Assembly: GCA_031554725.1 (NCBI GenBank)
Contig: JAVBUZ010000217.1
Location: 1-7,142 of the forward strand
Length of the DNA stretch: 7,142 nt
From: JAVBUZ01 sp031554725
GTDB lineage: Bacteria > Bacillota > Clostridia > Lachnospirales > Lachnospiraceae
Direction: 5' to 3'
The notes under the pieces were generated by a model. The model saw only the letters and a list, made by a program, of their open reading frames with translations. It was not told where the DNA came from and ran no database searches. The number at the start of each line of letters is the position of its first letter. The first letter of the stretch is position 1. The position numbers and the translations under genes were made by a program. This document shows, one piece after another, positions 1 to 5,056 of the stretch.

Positions 1-2
1 AG

Positions 3-446
3 CTTCTTGGTGTATGGTTAGGGCATAATGATGAAATGGTTTCTATTCCACTGTTTAACTTAAGTATATGGGAACAGGTGCTACCATTGTTTCTTACAAT
101 TACAATCCTTGGTATTATAGAAGATATTATCAGACTCGCAATTAGATTTTACACGGTTAGCTTTATGTTTATTAATATTATTATATCTTCAATCAGCGTG
201 ATTCTAAGCATTTACTTATTTAAGGGCTTTGATCTTTGGAATAAAAATTTTGTGGTCAGCATTTCGAATATAACTGGAAAAATCTTTACTTCAGAGTTTG
301 ATTTATTAACCTATTGGCCAGAAGCGGGACCGTCAGGAATATCTATTGAAGGAATCATTCTTACAATTATTATTTTAGCTTATATTATAGAAATAGGAAC
401 AACCATTTATCGTACACTTAAATATGTGGCTACAAAAAGTGAATAG
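3..446 (+). CDS. Multi-pass membrane protein, C-terminal part (HAAS-like family suspected)
   Basis: This is a partial gene. The frame is open from base 3, and the first ATG (position 36) has no Shine-Dalgarno before it, so the true start lies upstream of the window; 147 residues are visible. Three strongly hydrophobic stretches look like membrane helices, at about visible residues 25-40, 51-73 and 115-132. A polar loop of about 40 residues separates the last two (FDLWN near 76, TYWPEAGP near 103). The tail is short and basic. The pattern of a short start such as LLGVWLG, then IPLFN, then a helix followed by IIRLAIRF, recalls the membrane half of HAAS-domain proteins, which in Firmicutes often pair with PadR-type regulators. 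I could not see the N-terminal signalling domain or a regulator, so the family call is weak. It ends 16 bp before the GH53 start codon, which suggests co-transcription. No transporter or enzyme motif is visible. Confidence 0.6.
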   Translation, partial: LLGVWLGHNDEMVSIPLFNLSIWEQVLPLFLTITILGIIEDIIRLAIRFYTVSFMFINIIISSISVILSIYLFKGFDLWNKNFVVSISNITGKIFTSEFDLLTYWPEAGPSGISIEGIILTIIILAYIIEIGTTIYRTLKYVATKSE

Positions 447-457
447 GAAGAGGGAAG
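447..457 (+). promoter_or_regulatory. Ribosome binding site that sets the GH53 start
   Basis: A purine run, GAAGAGGGAAG, ends 5 bases before the ATG at 463. An upstream in-frame ATG at 424 would overlap the membrane protein gene and add 13 basic, poorly conserved residues (MWLQKVNRKREDN). It has no purine-rich site of its own. The ATG at 463 is therefore the better start. Confidence 0.75.
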
Positions 458-462
458 ATAAT

Positions 463-2127
463 ATGAAAGACTTTATAATGGGCGTTGATATATCCTCTTA
501 CCCAGAGATGATGGATAAGGGATTCAAGTATTATGATTTTTCAGGCCAAGAGGTGAATATAATAGATTTTGCTGTGGAAAGTGGAGTAAATTATGGACGT
601 CTTAGAATTTGGAATCAGCCAGAGCTGGTAAAAGAGGCAAATGGCTATTGTAGCTTAGAGTATACGAGAAGAATGGCTTATGAAATCAAAAAAAGAGGGA
701 TGGGATTACTACTTGATTTTCATTATTCGGATTGGTGGGCAGACCCAGGACAACAAAATAAGCCCAAAGCTTGGGAAGGGCTTTCTATGAGTGAGCTAAC
801 GGAAGCCGTTTATCAGTATACACGTACCGTATTACAGAAACTAAATGACGATGGAAATTATCCTGATATGGTTCAGGTGGGAAATGAAATTCGCTGCGGT
901 ATGATTTGGCCTGAGGGCGATACCAAAGACTGGGGAAAGCTAGCAAGGCTTATTAATGCTGGTATTCGCGCAGTAAGAGATACACAGGGAAAAAGGGATA
1001 CCAAGGTAATGCTTCATTTGGATCAAGGAGGCAAGTATTACTATTATAAAAACTGGTTTGACCATGTTATGAAGGAAGGCGTTTGGGACTTTGATATTAT
1101 TGGTTTATCTTATTATCCATTTTGGCATGGAACCTACTATGATTTGAAAAACACCATGGAAGAGCTTGTAAAGCGTTATAAAAAGCCACTTATTCTTGCA
1201 GAAATAGCCTATGCATATCAAACCAAGGAGGATGGATTTTTTAAAAAAGACCAAGAAAAGGTAGGTGGTTTTCCTGCTACGCCACAGAATCAGAGAACAG
1301 CACTAGAACTAATCATGAATATTACTGCTGGCGTTTCGAAGGGAAAAGGCCTAGGTGTATTCTACTGGGAACCCTTTGATAGGGCCGAGCCAGGAAAGGG
1401 CTGTTGGGGAACCTGCATGGGTATCGTAGACGAGGATGGAAGACCAACAGAGGGCTTCCGTGCACTTTCCTTTAATGCTGCAAACATGAAGAATGATGAA
1501 ATCATAAAAACATATGGTCCTGAAATGATTAAAGTAAAAAATATAGAAGAAATAAAGGATAAGCTTCCTTCAAAAATCAAGGCACTTTGCTGGGATGGAA
1601 CATTAACAGAATGTGAGGTGCAGTGGAGCTTAGAAGACTTGACGACAGATAGTCAGATGACAGTGTGCGGCAAACTACAAGCTACAGGTGTGGGAGTGAC
1701 CTTACAGGTTATTGTAACAGGAGATAATGAGGAAAGAAATCTACTTCCAGAAAACGCAGATTTCCCACTTGCTATAAAAAAGAAAGAGGGAGAGGTTCTT
1801 ACTGAGATTAGAAAGGATGAGGAAAGCTTCTTTTACTTTGAAGCAGACGAAAACTTTTTCCTAGAACTTACTTCGGGCTGTGAGTTAGAGCCAGGGGAGT
1901 ATACCTTTGAAGTAGAGTATATGGGTACAAATACAACAGGCGTCGAGGTAACGTTATTTGCAAAAGGAGCACATGCAAAAGGTGAGAAGGCAATTTACCC
2001 TTCAGACAATGAATGGGTATTGCATGAGCTAAAGTTTGAAGTTCTACAAAAGGAAGAGCTTGTGCTAGGTATCGAAATTAAGGCACCAGCAATCTACGGA
2101 AAGATTAGAAGACCGAGACTTAAATAG
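463..2127 (+). CDS. GH53 arabinogalactan endo-beta-1,4-galactanase-type glycosidase with Ig-like and CBM-like C-terminus
   Basis: The 554-aa product carries a GH53 TIM barrel over about residues 5-345. Family signatures seen are GVDISSYPEM (7-16), RLRIW (46-50), LLDFHYSDWWADPGQQ (83-98), MVQVGNEI (136-143), GLSYYPFWHG (214-223), LAEIAY (245-250) and FYWEP (300-304). From family knowledge, E142 in GNE is the predicted acid/base and E247 in LAEIAY the predicted nucleophile of this retaining clan GH-A enzyme, which cuts beta-1,4-galactan inside the chain. Residues about 358-420 fit a bacterial Ig-like Big_4 domain (LPSKIKALCWDG, then VQW). Residues about 425-554 are beta-rich with LEPGEYTFEVEYMG (475-488), like the galactose-binding-type modules (for example CBM61) of other GH53 proteins. 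There is no signal peptide, as the barrel begins within the first ten residues, so the enzyme should be cytosolic unless exported by another route. It is probably co-transcribed with the upstream membrane gene and ends in a terminator. The enzyme family is secure; the C-terminal binding role is inferred. Confidence 0.93.
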   Translation: MKDFIMGVDISSYPEMMDKGFKYYDFSGQEVNIIDFAVESGVNYGRLRIWNQPELVKEANGYCSLEYTRRMAYEIKKRGMGLLLDFHYSDWWADPGQQNKPKAWEGLSMSELTEAVYQYTRTVLQKLNDDGNYPDMVQVGNEIRCGMIWPEGDTKDWGKLARLINAGIRAVRDTQGKRDTKVMLHLDQGGKYYYYKNWFDHVMKEGVWDFDIIGLSYYPFWHGTYYDLKNTMEELVKRYKKPLILAEIAYAYQTKEDGFFKKDQEKVGGFPATPQNQRTALELIMNITAGVSKGKGLGVFYWEPFDRAEPGKGCWGTCMGIVDEDGRPTEGFRALSFNAANMKNDEIIKTYGPEMIKVKNIEEIKDKLPSKIKALCWDGTLTECEVQWSLEDLTTDSQMTVCGKLQATGVGVTLQVIVTGDNEERNLLPENADFPLAIKKKEGEVLTEIRKDEESFFYFEADENFFLELTSGCELEPGEYTFEVEYMGTNTTGVEVTLFAKGAHAKGEKAIYPSDNEWVLHELKFEVLQKEELVLGIEIKAPAIYGKIRRPRLK

Positions 2128-2140
2128 CTATAAATAAGGC

Positions 2141-2175
2141 AGTGCGCAAATTAAAACTTGCGCACTTGTTTTTTT
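2141..2175 (+). terminator. Intrinsic terminator after the GH53 gene
   Basis: A perfect 9-bp stem (AGTGCGCAA paired with TTGCGCACT) with an 8-base loop is followed by TG and seven T residues. It begins 13 bp after the GH53 stop and lies upstream of the hemZ promoter, so it separates the glycosidase unit from the hemZ-hisS-aspS unit. Confidence 0.93.
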
Positions 2176-2181
2176 GCAATA

Positions 2182-2210
2182 GAGACATTATGAAGAAAGT
2201 GTGGTATACT
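2182..2210 (+). promoter_or_regulatory. Extended -10 sigma-A promoter for hemZ
   Basis: The -35 box is GAGACA (2182-2187, four of six matches to TTGACA). A 17-bp spacer follows, then TATACT (2205-2210, five of six matches to TATAAT). TGG directly before the -10 supplies the extended TGn element. Transcription should start near 2217, giving a leader of about 44 bases. It sits directly after the GH53 terminator, as expected for a new transcription unit. It is predicted from sequence only. Confidence 0.72.
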
Positions 2211-2260
2211 ATGCGTGCATTTATTGTACATAAAAATTAATGATATAGAAGGAAAAAGTA

Positions 2261-3712
2261 ATGTTTACAATCGATATAAATAAATTACAATACGAATACG
2301 ATACACTTGCCATAGCAAAGGCATTCTATCCAGAGGAACTCATTAAAATCTTAACTCCACAAACCTTAGAAGAAAAAAGAGGTGAATTGGAAGAGAAGGT
2401 AAAAATAAAGGTTTGCTTTGGAACGGAGGGTGTAGATATTAGCCTAAAAGATGCTGCCTATCACTGGAGCATAAAGGAAGATGTGGAAGTGCAGGATAAA
2501 AAGGCATATAAGGATGGGTATAAAAGCTTTTTGTATACGTCACTAAAAACATATACAGGAAAGGATTTGCCATGGGGAAACTTAACAGGAATCCGTCCTA
2601 CAAAGATTGCCATGGGTATGCTAGAGGAAGGTAAAAGTGAAGAAGAAATTCGAGAATTTCTAAAACAAACTCATTTTGTAAGCGAAGAAAAAACAGATTT
2701 AAGTATTGATATAGCCCAAAGAGAAAAACAGATTTTATCTTACATAAATTATGAAAAAGGATATAGCCTTTATATTGGAATTCCTTTTTGCCCAACTACA
2801 TGCTTATATTGTTCTTTTACGTCTTATCCAGTGTGCGCTTATAAAAACCAAGTGGAAGAATATATTGATTGCCTGATAAAGGAAATGCAGTTTGTATCTG
2901 AGGCTTATAAGGACAAAATACTAGATAGTATATACATTGGTGGAGGAACACCAACCACCCTTGAAGCACATCAGTTAGATCGAATGATAACTGCTCTCAA
3001 ACAATATTTTGACTTTTCTACGGTGCAAGAGTTTACGGTAGAGGCTGGAAGAGCGGATAGTATTACAAGAGAAAAGCTAGAAGTGTTACATAAGCATAAG
3101 GTAGATAGAATCAGTATTAATCCCCAGACTATGAAGGAAGAAACCTTAAAAATTATTGGTAGAAGACATACCGTAGATCAAGTACGAGAGGCATTCAAGT
3201 TAGCTAAAGAAATTGGATTTACAAATATTAACATGGATATTATTTTAGGCCTTCCGGGGGAGACCAACGAGGATGTAGAAAACACCATAACAGAAATTGT
3301 GGCGATGAGGCCGGATAGTCTAACGGTACATTCCTTGGCAATAAAGAGAGCTTCAAAACTAAGCAAATGGATAATAGAAAAGGGCATTGAAACCTTAAAC
3401 AATACAGATGGAGCTATGAGTATAGTTGCGGAGGGTGTAAAGAGGCTAGGAATGAAGCCTTATTATTTATATCGTCAGAAAAATATGTCGGGAAATTTTG
3501 AAAATGTAGGTTATGCCACAGAGGGCAATTTTGGAATCTATAATATTCTTATTATGGAGGAAAAACAGACAATTGTAGCCCTTGGAGCGGGTAGTATAAC
3601 CAAGGTGGTTTTCCCAGACGGACGCATTGAAAGATGCGATAATGTAAAAGATGTAGGATTATATATTAAAAAAATAGATGAAATGATTGAAAGAAAACGT
3701 ACTCTCTTATAA
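2261..3712 (+). CDS. hemZ: Coproporphyrinogen dehydrogenase HemZ-like radical SAM protein
   Basis: The 483-aa product has the usual length of clostridial HemZ. The radical SAM motif is IPFCPTTCLYCSF (174-186), with C177, C181 and C184 predicted to bind the 4Fe-4S cluster. GGGTP follows at 227-231 and DIILGLPGET at 326-335, both typical of the HemN/HemW/HemZ superfamily. The segment YYLYRQKNMSGNFENVGYA (401-419) is characteristic of HemZ. Residues 1-160 form the N-terminal extension that HemZ has and HemW lacks. The fourth cysteine seen just after the cluster motif in HemN (CxxxCxxCxC) is absent, being S185-F186 here. The family name implies oxygen-independent oxidation of coproporphyrinogen III in the cytosol, but HemZ homologues are also found in anaerobes without an evident haem pathway, so the true substrate is uncertain. 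The start is supported by AGAAGGAAA at 2247-2255. It has its own promoter; hisS starts 73 bp downstream with a second one. Confidence 0.93.
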   Translation: MFTIDINKLQYEYDTLAIAKAFYPEELIKILTPQTLEEKRGELEEKVKIKVCFGTEGVDISLKDAAYHWSIKEDVEVQDKKAYKDGYKSFLYTSLKTYTGKDLPWGNLTGIRPTKIAMGMLEEGKSEEEIREFLKQTHFVSEEKTDLSIDIAQREKQILSYINYEKGYSLYIGIPFCPTTCLYCSFTSYPVCAYKNQVEEYIDCLIKEMQFVSEAYKDKILDSIYIGGGTPTTLEAHQLDRMITALKQYFDFSTVQEFTVEAGRADSITREKLEVLHKHKVDRISINPQTMKEETLKIIGRRHTVDQVREAFKLAKEIGFTNINMDIILGLPGETNEDVENTITEIVAMRPDSLTVHSLAIKRASKLSKWIIEKGIETLNNTDGAMSIVAEGVKRLGMKPYYLYRQKNMSGNFENVGYATEGNFGIYNILIMEEKQTIVALGAGSITKVVFPDGRIERCDNVKDVGLYIKKIDEMIERKRTLL

Positions 3713-3718
3713 TTAAAC

Positions 3719-3747
3719 TTGAAAAGAACGTTAAATAAGTGTAAAAT
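3719..3747 (+). promoter_or_regulatory. Near-consensus sigma-A promoter for hisS-aspS
   Basis: TTGAAA (3719-3724) and TAAAAT (3742-3747) are separated by exactly 17 bp, and each matches five of six consensus bases. Transcription should start near 3754, leaving a leader of only about 32 bases before the hisS ATG at 3786. That is too short for a T-box. The promoter would let hisS-aspS be expressed apart from hemZ, although no terminator is visible between hemZ and hisS, so read-through is also likely. Confidence 0.75.
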
Positions 3748-3752
3748 CGTGT

Positions 3753-3768
3753 AAGGAAATTTATGTGA
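3753..3768 (+). promoter_or_regulatory. Shine-Dalgarno followed by an ATG-TGA start-stop in the hisS leader
   Basis: AAGGAAA (3753-3759) stands 3 bases before ATGTGA (3763-3768), a minimal open reading frame of a start codon directly followed by a stop. The actual hisS ATG lies 23 bases downstream of the first ATG. The sequence is plain; a regulatory effect is only inferred. The predicted transcription start falls at about 3754, which could remove or weaken this ribosome site on the short transcript but keep it on read-through from hemZ. Confidence 0.4.
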
Positions 3769-3785
3769 GGAAAGAAGAGGAAGAC

Positions 3786-5045
3786 ATGGCACTGAGTAAA
3801 AAACCAGTTACTGGAATGAAAGATATTTTACCAGCAGAAATGCAGATTCGAGATTATGTTATGGGAGTTATAAAGGAAACCTATGGCAAGTTTGGATTCA
3901 CTGGTGTAGAAACCCCTTGTGTAGAAAATATTGCAAACTTAAGCAATAAGCAGGGCGGTGAAAATGAAAAGCTAATCTTTAAAATATTAAAAAGAGGCGA
4001 GAAGCTTAAGTTAGAAGAAGCTAAGGATGAAAGTGATTTAGTAGACGGTGGACTTCGCTATGATCTTACCGTTCCGCTAGTTCGTTTCTATTCAAATAAT
4101 GCGGCACAGCTACCAACTCCGTTTAAGGCACTACAAATGGGAAATGTTTGGAGAGCTGATAGACCACAAAGAGGGCGATATCGCCAGTTTATGCAGTGTG
4201 ATATAGATATTCTTGGTGAGGCATCTAATTTAGCGGAAATCGAGCTTATCTTAGCAACCACTACAACCTTAACCAACCTGGAATTTAAAAACTTCCAGAT
4301 TCGCATTAACGATAGAAGAATCCTAAAGGCTATGGCAGCATACGCTGGTTTTGAAGAAGCATCCTACGATGAAGTTTTCATTACTTTGGATAAAATGGAT
4401 AAAATCGGTCTTGATGGTGTTAAAAGTGAGCTATTAGAGGCAGGCTTTGATGCAGAGGCTTGTAATAAATATATGGAACTATTTGTAGCCTTAGAAAATA
4501 ATGCGGATGCAGTAGCCTTCCTAACGGACAAGCTTTCTTCTTACCTAGATGCTGAGATTATGGAATCCTTTAAGGAAATTATAGATAGCGTGCTTGCAAC
4601 CAAAGCAGATACCTTTGATTTGATATTTGATCCAACACTTGTACGCGGAATGTCTTACTACACAGGAACTATTTTTGAAATTGCCATGCCAGAGCTTGGT
4701 ATTAGCTGCGGTGGCGGTGGAAGATATGACAAGATGGTAGGAAACTTTACTGGAAATGATGTTCCAGCATGTGGCTTCTCTATTGGGTTTGAAAGAATTA
4801 TTCTTCTTTTAATGGAAAAAGGCTTCCAGATACCACAGCAACCTAAAAAAGTTGCTTATCTGATTGAAAAGGGTGTAGCAGGAGAAGAGCTATGTAAAAT
4901 CATTGCTGATGCACAAAAAGAGCGTGAAACCGGCAAAAAGATTTTAGTAGTTCGCATGAACAAAAATAAGAAATTCCAAAAGGAACAATTGATACAAGAG
5001 GGGTATGAGGAATTCTGTGAATTTTTCAAGAACCCATTAAAATAA
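3786..5045 (+). CDS. hisS: Histidine--tRNA ligase (class IIa)
   Basis: The 419-aa product attaches histidine to tRNA-His in the cytosol. PVTGMKDILP (7-16) is the usual N-terminus, and TPCVEN (43-48) lies in motif 1. Motif 2 is at about 118-144 (RADRPQRGRYRQF, then QCDIDILG). The histidine-specific signatures are LVRGMSYYTGTIFE (285-298, with R287 matching the catalytic arginine of the HisA loop) and CGGGGRYDKMVG (308-319). Motif 3 is GFSIGFERI (330-338). The motif 2 region has an Asp where E. coli has Glu (RADRPQ against RHERPQ) and a QCDIDI stretch closer to the archaeal/eukaryotic style. The C-terminal anticodon-binding domain (about 355-419) is short and lacks the usual last strands. An in-frame GTG at 3765 would add only MRKEEED; the ATG at 3786 is preferred because GAGGAAG (3777-3783) precedes it and MALSKKPVTG matches the family. 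aspS follows 11 bp later. Confidence 0.96.
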   Translation: MALSKKPVTGMKDILPAEMQIRDYVMGVIKETYGKFGFTGVETPCVENIANLSNKQGGENEKLIFKILKRGEKLKLEEAKDESDLVDGGLRYDLTVPLVRFYSNNAAQLPTPFKALQMGNVWRADRPQRGRYRQFMQCDIDILGEASNLAEIELILATTTTLTNLEFKNFQIRINDRRILKAMAAYAGFEEASYDEVFITLDKMDKIGLDGVKSELLEAGFDAEACNKYMELFVALENNADAVAFLTDKLSSYLDAEIMESFKEIIDSVLATKADTFDLIFDPTLVRGMSYYTGTIFEIAMPELGISCGGGGRYDKMVGNFTGNDVPACGFSIGFERIILLLMEKGFQIPQQPKKVAYLIEKGVAGEELCKIIADAQKERETGKKILVVRMNKNKKFQKEQLIQEGYEEFCEFFKNPLK

Positions 5046-5050
5046 GGAGG
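5043..5050 (+). promoter_or_regulatory. aspS Shine-Dalgarno overlapping the hisS stop codon
   Basis: TAAGGAGG contains the hisS stop (TAA, 5043-5045) and a near-perfect ribosome binding site ending 6 bases before the aspS ATG at 5057. Ribosomes ending hisS translation would sit on the aspS initiation site, so coupled translation is likely. Confidence 0.85.
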
Positions 5051-5056
5051 CTCATC

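Noticed and set aside
36..446. Membrane protein starting at the ATG at 36
   Set aside because: The frame is open back to base 3 with protein-like sequence (LLGVWLGHNDE), and no ribosome site precedes 36, so this is an internal Met of a truncated gene.
424..462. Earlier in-frame ATG for the GH53 gene
   Set aside because: It overlaps the upstream gene, has no Shine-Dalgarno, and adds basic residues absent from the GH53 fold; the ATG at 463 has a good site.
1362..1580. Antisense open frame of 72 aa within the GH53 gene
   Set aside because: It lies wholly inside a well-supported gene on the other strand, with no ribosome site or recognised motif; it is a shadow frame. The same holds for the minus-strand frames at 2598-2795, 3178-3402, 3538-3792, 4088-4306, 5893-6114 and 6166-6354.
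2141..2175. Hairpin as a riboswitch or attenuator controlling hemZ
   Set aside because: It precedes the hemZ promoter and closely follows the GH53 stop, so a simple terminator for the upstream unit explains it.
2211..2240. Tiny ORF in the hemZ leader (MRAFIVHKN)
   Set aside because: The ATG lies upstream of the predicted transcription start, has no convincing ribosome site, and is short enough to occur by chance.
3765..3785. GTG at 3765 as the hisS start
   Set aside because: It would add MRKEEED, which merely translates the purine-rich ribosome site; HisRS homologues start at the MALSKKP-type sequence encoded from 3786.
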